Of a stretch of 64,000 bases of DNA, positions 41,330 to 51,188 are shown one piece after another (position 1 is the first letter of the stretch; every line of letters begins with the position of its first letter). Source of the stretch: Paraburkholderia tagetis (GTDB lineage Bacteria; Pseudomonadota; Gammaproteobacteria; Burkholderiales; Burkholderiaceae); NCBI RefSeq assembly GCF_022213065.1, contig NZ_JAKLJA010000003.1:310001-374000 (forward strand), read 5' to 3'. The notes beneath the pieces are model-generated. The model was not told where the DNA came from. It saw only the letters and a list, made by a program, of their open reading frames with translations, and did not search any database. Made by a program: the position numbers and the translations under genes.

Positions 41330-42619
41330 TTACTGCTCGGCGAACGCGCGGCGCGCAGCGGCAATGGTCTCGTCGATGAGCGCGTCGTCGTGCGCGCTCG
41401 ATACGAAGCCCGCCTCGTAGGCCGAAGGTGCGAAGTACACGCCCGCGTCCAGCATCTGATGGAAGAAGCGGTTAAAGCGCGTCACGTCGCTCTTCGTGAC
41501 TTCCGCGAAGCTGCCCGGCACTTTGTCTGTGAAATAGAGGCCGAACATGCCGCCGACCGAATCCGCGACGAACGGCACGTTCGCTTCGCGTGCGGCCTGC
41601 GAGAGACCTTGCGCCAGACGCGCGGTCTGTGCCGTGAGCTTCTCGTAGAAGCCCGGCGCCTGGATGAGCTGCAGCGTCTTCAGGCCTGCCGCCACGGCGA
41701 TCGGGTTGCCCGAGAGCGTGCCCGCCTGATAGACGGCGCCGTTGGGTGCGAGATGGTCCATGATCTCGCGGCGGCCGCCGAACGCCGCTGCCGGCATGCC
41801 GCCACCGATCACCTTGCCCAGACACACCAGGTCGGCCTGAACGCCATACAGCGCCTGCGCGCCGCGCAGGCCGACACGGAAGCCGCACATCACTTCGTCG
41901 AAGATCAGCACGCTGCCGTGCTTCGCCGTGAGGCTGCGCAGCGCGCCGATGAACTCGGGCGTGGCCTTTATGAGGTTCATGTTGCCCGCGACCGGCTCGA
42001 CGATCACGGCGGCGATCTCGTCGCCGAACGCCTTGAACGCTTCTTCGAGCGCCGCGACGTTGTTGTACTCGAGCACTGTCGTGTGCTTCGCGATGTCCAC
42101 CGGCACGCCCGCCGAAGTGGGGTTGCCGAACGTGAGCAGGCCGGAGCCCGCCTTCACGAGCAGGCTGTCGGCGTGGCCGTGGTAGCAGCCCTCGAACTTC
42201 ACGATGCGCTCGCGCTTCGTGAAGCCGCGTGCAAGGCGCAGCGCGCTCATGGTGGCTTCGGTGCCGCTCGACACCATGCGCACCTGCTCCATCGACGGCA
42301 CGATCTTGCAGATTTCCTCGGCGATCTCGATTTCGGCTTCCGTGGGCGCGCCGAACGAGAAGCCGTTGGCGAGCACGCGCTGCACGGCTTCGAGCACTTC
42401 GGGGTGCACGTGGCCGACGATCATCGGGCCCCACGAGCCGATGTAGTCGATGTAGCGCTTGCCTTCGGCGTCCCAGACGTACGCACCTTGCGCGCGTTCG
42501 ATGAAGCGCGGCGTGCCGCCGACCGAGCGGAACGCGCGCACGGGCGAATTCACGCCGCCCGGAATGGTGCGCTGGGCGCGTTCGAAGAGGGCCTGGTTCG
42601 TGGACGAGGTGTTGGACAT
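41330..42619 (-). CDS. hemL: Glutamate-1-semialdehyde 2,1-aminomutase
   Basis: A 429-residue PLP enzyme that makes 5-aminolevulinate from glutamate-1-semialdehyde. [19 protein letters not shown] is the usual start; the PLP lysine is in [17 protein letters not shown] near residue 265-275, after [13 protein letters not shown]. The start at 42619 (MSNTSSTNQ) fits the family; the frame is open further upstream but that part is Arg-rich. Confidence 0.95.
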   Translation of the reverse strand: MSNTSSTNQALFERAQRTIPGGVNSPVRAFRSVGGTPRFIERAQGAYVWDAEGKRYIDYIGSWGPMIVGHVHPEVLEAVQRVLANGFSFGAPTEAEIEIAEEICKIVPSMEQVRMVSSGTEATMSALRLARGFTKRERIVKFEGCYHGHADSLLVKAGSGLLTFGNPTSAGVPVDIAKHTTVLEYNNVAALEEAFKAFGDEIAAVIVEPVAGNMNLIKATPEFIGALRSLTAKHGSVLIFDEVMCGFRVGLRGAQALYGVQADLVCLGKVIGGGMPAAAFGGRREIMDHLAPNGAVYQAGTLSGNPIAVAAGLKTLQLIQAPGFYEKLTAQTARLAQGLSQAAREANVPFVADSVGGMFGLYFTDKVPGSFAEVTKSDVTRFNRFFHQMLDAGVYFAPSAYEAGFVSSAHDDALIDETIAAARRAFAEQ

Positions 42620-42923
42620 GAGTGCTGGACCTGCGAGAGTGGTGTTTGCGGTGGCGTGAACAGGCGCGCAGCAGGCGGGGCCTTGATGCGCCGACGCTCG
42701 GGCCCATGCGGCTCGGGGCCGGCCAGATGAGGTGCCGGACCAGGCGCCAGCGATGGGGCGTTTATGCCGAAATTGTACCGGACTCGCGCCGAATGGGCCG
42801 TGGGGGCACTGGACGGCGCGCGTCCGGCGGCCGGCCCGGCGAGGGTGTCGGAGCGCCAGGCGCAGGCGGTGCCGGTTCTGCATCGTCGGGTCGTAATGCG
42901 ACTATGTATCGCGACTGTCACGA
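42620..42923. other. Gap upstream of hemL without a supported gene
   Basis: About 300 bp between the hemL start and the stop of the next minus-strand gene. It is very GC-rich and I see no clear promoter or terminator. A long open frame crosses it but is a shadow. Confidence 0.4.
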
Positions 42924-43427
42924 TTACGCACCGGCCGCCCGGGCGGCATCGGCCGCGTGCATCGCCGCAACCACCGCCGCTGGCATGGGTCGCCGGCCGG
43001 TCAGCTCGGCCCAGCGTTTCTCCAGCGCGCCTTCGGCGATTGGCTTGATGACGGTGCCCGAACTCTGCGCATCCCATGTCTGCACGGAAAACGGATGGAC
43101 GCGCAGCGCGTCGCGCGCAATGACGACGTTTTCGTTGGCGTCGACCAGCCAGTCGTACACGAAGTCGATGCACAGCCGGTAGCCGCGCTTGTACGTGGAG
43201 TCGGGCACCTCGTAGGGCGCGCGCGTCACGTAGCCGGAGCCGAAGAGCCCGCGCGGCTCGGCGGCGACGCGATGCAGGAATACGCGGTCGCCTGGCAGGA
43301 TGCCGCGCGCAAAGCCGCTGCCCCATGTGTCGGCGACGGCCTCGCCTGCCTGCACGCGGCGCGCGAAGTCGGGCAACTCGGGCCAGGGCCACTTCTTGGG
43401 GCTCCAGATCAGCAGGTAGGCGCTCAT
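42924..43427 (-). CDS. EVE-domain-like hypothetical protein
   Basis: A 167-residue protein starting MSAYLLIWSPKKWPWPELPD, with GDRVFLHRVAAEPRGLFGSGYV and YDWLVDANENVVIARDAL, a pattern like PUA/EVE-type domains that bind modified bases in DNA or RNA. In other bacteria EVE proteins accompany restriction systems, but no such genes are nearby. The C-terminus is Ala-rich. Family assignment is tentative. Confidence 0.6.
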   Translation of the reverse strand: MSAYLLIWSPKKWPWPELPDFARRVQAGEAVADTWGSGFARGILPGDRVFLHRVAAEPRGLFGSGYVTRAPYEVPDSTYKRGYRLCIDFVYDWLVDANENVVIARDALRVHPFSVQTWDAQSSGTVIKPIAEGALEKRWAELTGRRPMPAAVVAAMHAADAARAAGA

Positions 43428-43728
43428 GAACGAAGGTCGCGCCTTGTGGCGCGTTGCAGGACGAGAAAGGGCGCAGCTTAGCGCAAAGCGGGCGGGGAGC
43501 GGCATGGGCCGCCGCATGGATCCCCGATTGCCGCTGCCGCTCGGAGCGTGAGGTGCGGCCCTGCGGTGTGCCGAAAGCGAAAATTAAGCCTCGGGTACAA
43601 TGCTCCGGCCACGTAGCCGCTTTTTCGCGTCGCATTTGCATCGCAACTGGGACGCAATCGGTCCATGCCGAAGCGGCCCAGAAAATCGAGACCGCGCCCC
43701 CGGCTACGGTCCGCTCCTGGTCGATCCC

Positions 43729-44964
43729 ATGTCCCATTCCCCGCGACGCCGGCCCGATGGCCGGCTGATCCTGTTGCTCGGCGCGCTCGCCGCCTGTGGC
43801 CCGCTCGCCACCGACATGTACCTGCCGAGCCTGCCCGCCATCGCCCAGTCGTTCGGCGTGAGCGCGGCCGCAGCCGCCATGACGCTCACGAGCTTCATGG
43901 CGGGCTTCTCGGTCGGCATGCTGCTCTACGGCCCGCTCTCCGATGCCTACGGCCGCCGCCCCGTGCTGCTCGGTGGCATCGCGCTCTTCACGCTCGCGAG
44001 CATCGGCTGCTGGTTCTCGTACTCGGCAGGCGGGCTCACCTTCGTGCGCTTCTTGCAGGCGCTCGGCGCCGGAGCCGCCTCGGTGCTCGCGCGGGCGATC
44101 GCGCGCGACGCGCACGAGCCGTCCGACGCTGCCAAGGTGCTCTCGATGGTTGCCATCGTCACCTCGATCGGCCCGCTGCTCGCGCCGCTCATCGGCGGGC
44201 AGTTGTTGCTGCTCGGGGGTTGGCGCATCGTGTTCGTCGCGCTCACACTGTTCGGCCTGGCGTGCGGCGTTACCGCGTGGTTGCGCGTGCCCGAAACCTG
44301 GCCCGCCGAGAAGCGCGAAAGCGGCGCCGTGCTGCGCTCGTTCATGGCGTATGAGCGGCTGTTGCGCGACCCGCTCGTCTGGGGCCACATGCTGTGCGGC
44401 GGCATGGCGTTCGCGGCAATGTTCACCTATATCTCGGCTACGCCGTTCGTCTATATCGAGTACTTCCACGTTTCGCCACAGCACTATGGCCTGTTCTTCG
44501 GCGCGAACGTGTTCGGCATCATGCTCGGCAATTTCCTCAACACGCGCTTCATCGGGAGCATGGGCACGCTGCGCATGGTGTCGATGGCCTCGACGGTCAG
44601 CATCGTCGCGTCGTTTTTCGTCGCGTTCGTGTGCGTGACGGGGTGGGGCGGCCTGTGGTCGATCGTGGCCGGCCTGTTCTTCGTGGTGGGCGTGGTGGGC
44701 CTGCTCAGCGCGAACTGCGCGACCGACCTGATGTATCGCTATCCGAAGAACGCCGGCGCGGCGGCGGCCGTGTTCGGCGCGACACAGCTCGGGCTGGGCG
44801 CGTTCGCGAGCGTCGTGGTTGGCTGGTTTCCGGGCGTCTCGCCGCTCGGCATGGGCTGCACGATCGGCGCGTGCGGCGCGCTCACCTGGGTCGGCCGCCG
44901 TATCGTCGTGAAGTGGCACGGCCGGCCCGCGCCGGGTGCGCAGCAGGCGGCGTCGAACGCGTAA
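43729..44964 (+). CDS. MFS drug transporter, Bcr/CflA type
   Basis: A 411-residue protein with 12 membrane segments. The first has ACGPLATDMYLPSLP, typical of the Bcr/CflA group, followed by the loop motif GPLSDAYGRRPVLLGG near residue 65-80. It would export drugs or other small molecules with proton exchange. The ATG at 43729 (MSHSPRRRPDG) fits the family; an upstream in-frame ATG at 43600 gives an Arg-rich extension. A terminator follows. Confidence 0.9.
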   Translation: MSHSPRRRPDGRLILLLGALAACGPLATDMYLPSLPAIAQSFGVSAAAAAMTLTSFMAGFSVGMLLYGPLSDAYGRRPVLLGGIALFTLASIGCWFSYSAGGLTFVRFLQALGAGAASVLARAIARDAHEPSDAAKVLSMVAIVTSIGPLLAPLIGGQLLLLGGWRIVFVALTLFGLACGVTAWLRVPETWPAEKRESGAVLRSFMAYERLLRDPLVWGHMLCGGMAFAAMFTYISATPFVYIEYFHVSPQHYGLFFGANVFGIMLGNFLNTRFIGSMGTLRMVSMASTVSIVASFFVAFVCVTGWGGLWSIVAGLFFVVGVVGLLSANCATDLMYRYPKNAGAAAAVFGATQLGLGAFASVVVGWFPGVSPLGMGCTIGACGALTWVGRRIVVKWHGRPAPGAQQAASNA

Positions 44965-45003
44965 GCGCCGCCGCCAGTCACAAAATCGCCAGGCACCAAA
45001 GCG

Positions 45004-45031
45004 AACGGGACGCCGAAGCGTCCCCGTTTTA
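45004..45031. terminator. Terminator after the MFS gene
   Basis: GGGACGC pairs with GCGTCCC around CGAA, extended by AAC/CGTT, with TTTT on the right. It lies between convergent genes. Confidence 0.8.
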
Positions 45032-45102
45032 CATTGCGTCATCCGTGCGCGCGCCGCTGGTTTGCGTCGCGCGCTCAGGGTCAATTGTTCGTCAATCGCT
45101 CG

Positions 45103-47025
45103 TCAGTCACTCGCACGCGCCGACGAAGACGCACCGTGGCTCAGCCAGTCGAGCACGGCGGAGGCATCGTCGTCGGCATGCTCGCGGGCCTTTTCGACTG
45201 CATTGCTCATATCCGCGTCCGGCGAGGCGCGACGGATCGCGACGCCCACCGCGAGGATGTCGATCATCAGCAGATGCAGGATGCGCGAGATCATCGAAAG
45301 CTGCGACTCGCGCATCTCGATGTGATCGGTTTCGAGCGCCACGGTCGCGCGCTTGGCGAGCGGCGTGTTGCTCGACGTGATCGCGATCACCTTCGCGCCG
45401 GCCTGCATGGCCACATCGAGCACGCGCAGCAGTTCGGGCGCGCGGCCCGACTTCGACACGGCCACGATCACGTCGCCCTTGCCGAGCAGCGCAGCGGACG
45501 CCGCCTGCATGTACAGGTCGCCGTAGGCAATGGTCGGGATACCGAAGCGAAAGAACTTGTAGTGCGCGTCCTGCGCGACGATATGCGAGTTGCCGAGCCC
45601 GTAGAACTCGATGCGCCGCGCGCCGTTGAGAAGCGTGATGGCCTCTTCCACGTGCTCGAAGTTCAGATGTTCGCGTAGCTGCAAAATGGCCGAGACAGTG
45701 TTGTCGAGCACCTTCGCGCCGAAGTCGGTGGCAGTGTCGCCCAGATGCACCTGGCTGTGGCTCACGGGAATCGTGCCCGTGAGGCCCGTGGCGAGCTTGA
45801 GCTTGAAGTCCGAGAGCCCCTGGCAGCCGAGCGAGCGGCAAAAGCGGATGACCGTGGGCTGGCTCACGTCGGCCTTGCGCGCGATGTCGACGATGGGGTC
45901 GTTGATGATCGAGCGCGGATGGTTGAGCGCGAGGTCGGCCACGCGGCGCTCGGCGGGCGTGAGCGCGTCGCGCATCTGGCGGATGCGCTCGAACACGGCG
46001 GAAGATCCACCGCCCGCGCGATTCGAGAGCTGTTCCGCGAGGATCGCCGAGACGCCGAGGAACGCCGGATACTCGGCGGTGATGACGTAGGTGGGGACGT
46101 TCGCGAGATAGGCGTCGAAACGGCCTTTGGCCTCGAAGCGCTGGCGAAACGACGAGCGCGCGAACAGCTCGCCCAGACGCGGCACCACGCCGCCGCCGAT
46201 ATAGATGCCGCCGAGCGAGCCGAGCGTCATCGCGATGTTGCCCGCGAAGCCGCCGAGAATGCCGCAGAAGCATTCGATGGTTTCCACGGCGAGCGCCTCG
46301 CCGTCGTGCGCGCGCTTGACGATCTCGGCCGGGTCGATGTTCGCGGCCAGCTTCTTCTTGTCGCGCGCGGCGAGCGCGCGATAGATCAGCTCGATGCCAG
46401 GGCCCGCGCACACGCGCTCGAACGACACGTGCGGCCACTTCTTGCGCGCGAACTGCAGCACGATATCCTCGCGCTCGTCCTGCGGCGCGAAGCTCGCGTG
46501 GCCGCCTTCGCTGCCGAGCGCGATCCAGCGGTCGTCGGCGGGAATCAGGCCCGAGACGCCGAGGCCCGTGCCCGGCCCGAGCAGGCCGATCACGCTGTTC
46601 TGGCGGCGCTGGCCGCCGCCCACCTGGGTGCGCTGCACGTCGGTCAAGCCGGGCAGCGCCATGGCGAGTGCGGTGAAGTCGTTGACGACCAGCAGCGTGT
46701 CGAAGCCGAGCGCGCGGCGCGTGGCCTCGATCGAAAAGGTCCAGTCGTGATTGGTCATGCGCACCTGGTCGCCGTCGACCGGGTTCGCGATGGCGATGGC
46801 CGCATGGTTCACGCGGCCGATCTTCGTGTCCTTCAGGTACTGCTGGATGACCTGGGCGACGCCCGGATAGTCGGCGCACGGATAGACGCGCACCTGGCCG
46901 ATTTCGCCGGGGCGCGTCTCCAGCGCGAAGCGCGCGTTGGTTCCGCCGATGTCGGCGAGCAGCCTCGGTCCGTCGGCGTGCTGGCCCGCGCCAGGCGCGG
47001 ATTTGTTAGGCGCACCAGTAGACAT
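45103..47025 (-). CDS. glk: Glucokinase fused to HexR/RpiR regulator
   Basis: A 640-residue fusion. Residues ~20-335 are a glucokinase: [39 protein letters not shown] and [13 protein letters not shown]; it phosphorylates glucose. Residues ~345-640 are an RpiR-family regulator: helix-turn-helix [19 protein letters not shown], then a sugar-phosphate-binding SIS domain with [16 protein letters not shown]. In the HexR group the ligand is KDPG. It is the last gene of zwf-pgl-glk and probably binds the palindrome at 49356-49372. Confidence 0.95.
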   Translation of the reverse strand: MSTGAPNKSAPGAGQHADGPRLLADIGGTNARFALETRPGEIGQVRVYPCADYPGVAQVIQQYLKDTKIGRVNHAAIAIANPVDGDQVRMTNHDWTFSIEATRRALGFDTLLVVNDFTALAMALPGLTDVQRTQVGGGQRRQNSVIGLLGPGTGLGVSGLIPADDRWIALGSEGGHASFAPQDEREDIVLQFARKKWPHVSFERVCAGPGIELIYRALAARDKKKLAANIDPAEIVKRAHDGEALAVETIECFCGILGGFAGNIAMTLGSLGGIYIGGGVVPRLGELFARSSFRQRFEAKGRFDAYLANVPTYVITAEYPAFLGVSAILAEQLSNRAGGGSSAVFERIRQMRDALTPAERRVADLALNHPRSIINDPIVDIARKADVSQPTVIRFCRSLGCQGLSDFKLKLATGLTGTIPVSHSQVHLGDTATDFGAKVLDNTVSAILQLREHLNFEHVEEAITLLNGARRIEFYGLGNSHIVAQDAHYKFFRFGIPTIAYGDLYMQAASAALLGKGDVIVAVSKSGRAPELLRVLDVAMQAGAKVIAITSSNTPLAKRATVALETDHIEMRESQLSMISRILHLLMIDILAVGVAIRRASPDADMSNAVEKAREHADDDASAVLDWLSHGASSSARASD

Positions 47026-47707
47026 CGAGTCTCACTCCCTTGTCGTTCGCCAGCTTCGAGATGGCGTTGTTCTGTTCTGCCGCGGCGGCCTGTTGCAGCA
47101 CGTCGAGCTTGCGCTGGCCCGCGATCAGCAAGAACAGGCGATCCATCTGGCGCAGCGCCTGCATCGACCACGAGACGCGGGCGTGCGGCGCCGCTTGCGG
47201 ATGCACGGCCACGAACGGGCGCGCCGTGGTGATGGCTTCGTGCCACTCGGGGGCGTCGGCGAAGATCGAGGCCGTGTGGCCGTCCTCGCCCATGCCGAGC
47301 ACCGCGACATTGGGCAAGAGGCGCTGCGGATCGGCGTTGAGCGCGGCCACGTGCGCGTCGAGTTCTTGCGTGACGTCGACGAGCGGCAGGAAGCGCGCCT
47401 GCGCCGCCTCGTTCTTCAGCAGCGTTTCGTGCACGAGGCGCGCGTTGCTGGCCGAATCCGTCTCGCTCACCCAGCGATCGTCCACCAGCGTGATGTCGGT
47501 GTGCGCCCAGTCGAAGCGGTGCGTCGACAGGGTTTCCAGAAACGGACGCGGGCTCGTGCCGCCTGAAACCGCGAGCGTCGCACGGCGCGCGCCGGTGCCG
47601 GGCGCGGCTGCAAGAGCGGTGAGCGACGCATGTAGCGCATCGCCCACGGCTCGCGCCAGCGCGTCGGATTGGACGCGCGGGTCGTCGAATACGTGAAGCT
47701 CGATCAC
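47006..47707 (-). CDS. pgl: 6-phosphogluconolactonase
   Basis: A 233-residue enzyme that hydrolyses 6-phosphogluconolactone. [17 protein letters not shown] is near residue 45-60, [17 protein letters not shown] near 80, and [14 protein letters not shown] near 140. The GTG start at 47707 has GGAGGAG upstream. It overlaps the glk start by 20 bp and follows zwf by 64 bp, forming one operon of the Entner-Doudoroff/pentose phosphate entry. Confidence 0.95.
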   Translation of the reverse strand: MIELHVFDDPRVQSDALARAVGDALHASLTALAAAPGTGARRATLAVSGGTSPRPFLETLSTHRFDWAHTDITLVDDRWVSETDSASNARLVHETLLKNEAAQARFLPLVDVTQELDAHVAALNADPQRLLPNVAVLGMGEDGHTASIFADAPEWHEAITTARPFVAVHPQAAPHARVSWSMQALRQMDRLFLLIAGQRKLDVLQQAAAAEQNNAISKLANDKGVRLDVYWCA

Positions 47708-47771
47708 TTCTCCTCCATGCTGCTTTTTTGTCGATCCGCGGGGATGCTCGCGGGGGTGTTCATCGGTCCGG

Positions 47772-49238
47772 TCAATTCTCTTCTTCGAGCCAGCAAGTGC
47801 CGTGCTGCGCCAGCATCGCGCTGGAGGCCGCCGGTCCCCACGTGCCCGCCGCATACGGCTTGGGCGGGCGCGGCGATGCGGCCCATTCGTTGAGGATCGG
47901 CTCGACCCATTTCCACGCGGCTTCCTGCTCGTCGCGGCGCACGAAGAGCGCGAGGCGGCCGTTGATCACGTCGAGCAACAGACGCTGATACGCCTCCATC
48001 TGGCCTTCGCGGAAGAACTGGTCGAACGCGAGGTCCAGATGAACGCTCGAGAGATTCATGCCTTCGCCGGGCTGCTTGGCGAGACAGTACAAACGAATAT
48101 TCTCGTTGGGCTGCAGGCGGATCACCAGACGATTGGAGCCGGGCCGCAGCGCCGTCGGCCCCAGCGCCGAATGCGGCACGGGCCTGAAGTTCACGACGAT
48201 TTCCGCGACGCGGTCGGCCAGACGCTTGCCCGTGCGCAGGAAGAAGGGCACGCCCGCCCAGCGCCAGTTCTCGATCTCCACATTGAGCGCGACGAAGGTC
48301 TCGGTGCGGCTATCGGGCTTCACGCCATGCTCGGTGGCGTAGCCCGGCACCTGTTGCCCGCGAATCACGCCCGCATGGTACTGGCCGCGCACGGCCACCT
48401 TGCTGATATCGGCGGGATTGATGGGCTTGAGCGCGCGCAGCACACGCAGCTTCTCGTCGCGCACCGAGTCCGAATCCATCGAATGCGGCGGCTCCATGGC
48501 GACGATCGAGAGCAACTGGAGCAGGTGGTTCTGCACCATGTCGCGCAGCGCGCCGGTGTTGTCGTAGAAGTCGCCGCGCGCTTCGACGCCCAGTTCTTCC
48601 GCAATCGTGATCTGGATGCTCTCGACCCATTCGCGGCGCCACAGCGGCTCGAAGAGCGCATTGCCGAAGCGCAGCGCAAGCAGGTTCTGCACCGGCTCCT
48701 TGCCGAGATAGTGGTCGATCCGGTAGATCTGCTCTTCCGCGAAGATCTCGCCCACGGCGTCGTTGATCGCATTGGACGATTTGAGGTCGTAGCCAAGCGG
48801 CTTTTCCAGCACGATGCGCGCGTTCTGATTCAGGCCGACCGAGGCGAGCGCGCGGCAGATCGGCACGAACAGGGACGGGCCGGTAGCCAGATAGAACACG
48901 CGGATGCCGGGCAGCGCCGCGATGCCGTCGCGCAGCGTGGTGAAGTCCTCGGCGCGCGAGAGGTCGAGCTTCACATAGACGATGCGCTCGAGAAAGCTCG
49001 CCCAGGCGCTTTCGTCCAGGCCGTTCTTCGAGACGTGCGGCTTGACGTGCTCGTTGACCCATTGGAGGTATTGATCGCGATCTTCCTCGTGGCGCGCGAC
49101 GCCCACGATTCTCCCCGAGGCGGCGAGCATGCCCGAGCGGTGCGCCTCGAACAAGGCCGGCAGGATCTTGCGCATCGAGAGGTCGCCGGTGGCGCCGAAG
49201 AGCACGAACGTGAAACCTGAATCGGTAGGGCTTTGCAT
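47772..49238 (-). CDS. zwf: Glucose-6-phosphate dehydrogenase
   Basis: A 488-residue enzyme oxidising glucose 6-phosphate to the lactone. The nucleotide-binding FVLFGATGDLSMRKILPAL is near residue 10-30; the active-site RIDHYLGKEPVQNLLALRF near 180-200. The start at 49238 (MQSPTDSGF) matches the family; the longer upstream frame overlaps the promoter. It is the first gene of the leftward operon. Confidence 0.96.
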   Translation of the reverse strand: MQSPTDSGFTFVLFGATGDLSMRKILPALFEAHRSGMLAASGRIVGVARHEEDRDQYLQWVNEHVKPHVSKNGLDESAWASFLERIVYVKLDLSRAEDFTTLRDGIAALPGIRVFYLATGPSLFVPICRALASVGLNQNARIVLEKPLGYDLKSSNAINDAVGEIFAEEQIYRIDHYLGKEPVQNLLALRFGNALFEPLWRREWVESIQITIAEELGVEARGDFYDNTGALRDMVQNHLLQLLSIVAMEPPHSMDSDSVRDEKLRVLRALKPINPADISKVAVRGQYHAGVIRGQQVPGYATEHGVKPDSRTETFVALNVEIENWRWAGVPFFLRTGKRLADRVAEIVVNFRPVPHSALGPTALRPGSNRLVIRLQPNENIRLYCLAKQPGEGMNLSSVHLDLAFDQFFREGQMEAYQRLLLDVINGRLALFVRRDEQEAAWKWVEPILNEWAASPRPPKPYAAGTWGPAASSAMLAQHGTCWLEEEN

Positions 49239-49344
49239 AGTCTCCGTCACAGTCCAGAAATGCCGCGGGAACAAGTTCCGACGAGGCTCGCGCGGGATGC
49301 GCCATCGAGCTCCGCTGGGCGGCCGTAGTCCGATAAAATTTTTT

Positions 49345-49373
49345 TTGACACTGAATTGTAGTTTAACTACAAT
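49345..49373. promoter_or_regulatory. HexR-type operator on divergent zwf/gts promoters
   Basis: TTGTAGTTTAACTACAA (49356-49372) is a perfect 17-bp palindrome matching the TTGT-N-ACAA form of known HexR boxes. Rightward, TTGACA (49345-49350), a 17-bp spacer and TACAAT (49368-49373) form a near-perfect promoter. Leftward, TACAAT in the other arm is preceded by TTGATT at 16 bp. Both -10 boxes are palindrome arms, so one bound HexR dimer would block both operons. Confidence 0.85.
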
Positions 49374-49802
49374 CCAAATCAAGAGGTAACGTTCATTCGA
49401 TGAAAAAAGCGTAGGCAAGCGCGGCGCAGCGTGGATTTGCAGCGATCCCGCAGATGCTTTTCCCGGCTTTTTCCCGGATGGGCGGAACGCCCCTCATGTT
49501 AACGGACAATGCATCCGTCCATGTACCTGCCCGGCGCCTCGACTGGCCGCGCGTCGCTCCAGCGAGCGCGGCCGGAGAAAATCAAAAGAGGAGACAGTCT
49601 TTGCATTTCGAATCACTCATCTCTTGAGCGTCCAGCGGCCGGACACCGGCCCGCGGCCCGCGCACGAACACGTGCGCGCGGCACTCCGGCGCCTGTCCGT
49701 CCAGTGTTTTGCCTGTTTTTGTGCCTGTATTAACCACACCGCACCCTGGCGATATCAGGGGCCAACTGTTTTTACTGATCAGGTGTCTGGAGGAGATAAG
49801 CA
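49374..49802. other. Leader of the glucose transporter operon
   Basis: About 430 bp between the promoter and gtsA. No gene is convincing. It includes the inverted repeat CGTGCGCGCG-type sequences near 49665-49682 and ends in a strong ribosome binding site (GGAGGAGATAAGC) before gtsA. Confidence 0.4.
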
Positions 49803-51050
49803 ATGAAATTCCGAGCGATCATGGGCGCCCTGTGCGCCGCAGGTCTCATGGCCGGCGTCGCGACTGCGCAGGCAGCCGAGTCCCTCGAAGTGCTGCACTG
49901 GTGGACCTCGGGCGGCGAGTCGAAGGCTGTCGGCGTGCTCAAGGACGACATGCAGAAGCAGGGCTATGTGTGGAAGGACTTCGCGGTCGCCGGTGGCGCG
50001 GGCGCGGCGGCCATGACCGCACTGAAGACCCAGGTGATCTCGGGTAACGCACCCACGGCAGCCCAGATCAAGGGCCCGCTGATCCAGGAGTGGGCGGAGC
50101 AGGGCGTGCTGGTGCCGATCGATTCCGCCGCTGGCGACTGGAAGGCCAACCTGCCGCCGCAAATCGACAAGATCATGCGCGCCGACGGCCACTACGTTGC
50201 CGCGCCGTTCTCGGTGCACCGCGTGAACTGGCTGTGGATCAACAAGGCGGCGCTCGACAAGGTGGGCGGCAAGGCGCCGACCACGTGGCCGGAGTTCTTC
50301 GCGCTCGCCGACAAGCTCAAGGCCGCGGGCTACCAGCCTGTTGCGGCGGGCGGTCAGCCCTGGCAGGACCTGACGCTCTGGGAAGACGTGGTGCTCTCGC
50401 AGGGCGCGGACTTCTACAAGAAGGCGCTCGTCGACCTCGACCAGAAGACGCTGACTTCGCAGCAGATGGTGGGCGTGTTCGACACAGTCCGCAAGATTGA
50501 GTCGTATATGGATAACGGCCGCACGGGCCGCGACTGGAACCTCGCCACGGCCATGGTCATCAACGGCAAGGCCGGCATGCAGTTCATGGGCGACTGGGCC
50601 AAGGGCGAGTTCGAGGGCGCGAAGAAGGTGCCTGGCAAGGACTACGTTTGCGCGCCGGTGCCGGGCACCTCGAAGGCGTACACGTTCAACGTCGACTCGT
50701 TCGTGTTCTTCCAGCAGAAGGGTCAGAAGGCGGCCACGCCTGGCCAGGTCGCGCTCGCGAAGACCATCATGAGCCCGGCCTTCCAGGAACAGTTCAGCCT
50801 GTACAAGGGCTCGATCCCGGTGCGCCTGGGCGTGGACATGAGCAAGTTCGACGCGTGCGGCAAGCAGTCGTATGCTGATGAACAGGCCGCGATCAAGGCC
50901 GGCGGCTATATGCCGTCGCTCGCGCACGGCATGGCCCAGGCGGACGCGACGGCCGGTGCGATCACCGACGTCGTCACGAAGTTCATGAACTCGAACCAGG
51001 ATTCGAAGAGCGCGGTGGAAGCGCTCGCGAAGGCCGCCAAGACCAAGTAA
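49803..51050 (+). CDS. gtsA: Glucose/sugar ABC transporter, substrate-binding protein
   Basis: A 415-residue periplasmic binding protein. Residues 1-24 are a signal peptide (MKFRAIMGALCAAGLMAG, cleavage after AQA). SLEVLHWWTSGGESKAVGVL at the start of the mature part is typical of the glucose/mannose GtsA group. GGAGGA lies before the ATG. Genes for two permeases and an ATPase follow. Glucose as substrate is inferred from the family and the shared promoter with zwf-pgl-glk. Confidence 0.9.
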   Translation: MKFRAIMGALCAAGLMAGVATAQAAESLEVLHWWTSGGESKAVGVLKDDMQKQGYVWKDFAVAGGAGAAAMTALKTQVISGNAPTAAQIKGPLIQEWAEQGVLVPIDSAAGDWKANLPPQIDKIMRADGHYVAAPFSVHRVNWLWINKAALDKVGGKAPTTWPEFFALADKLKAAGYQPVAAGGQPWQDLTLWEDVVLSQGADFYKKALVDLDQKTLTSQQMVGVFDTVRKIESYMDNGRTGRDWNLATAMVINGKAGMQFMGDWAKGEFEGAKKVPGKDYVCAPVPGTSKAYTFNVDSFVFFQQKGQKAATPGQVALAKTIMSPAFQEQFSLYKGSIPVRLGVDMSKFDACGKQSYADEQAAIKAGGYMPSLAHGMAQADATAGAITDVVTKFMNSNQDSKSAVEALAKAAKTK

Positions 51051-51188
51051 GCGAAGTCAGTCTGTGATGTCGTTGTAATGAAACAAGCGGAGTGTGCCGC
51101 GTGCGGCACACTCCGTGCATGACGGGTCAAACCTACCCCAATATCGTGCGGAGTCCGTAACTTTCCGCACCGTACCAGGAGTTGCGCA

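Noticed and set aside
42550..45084. An 844-codon open frame on the minus strand
   Set aside because: It runs antisense to the MFS transporter and across hemL and the EVE-like gene; composition is Arg/Ala/His-rich as in GC-rich shadow frames.
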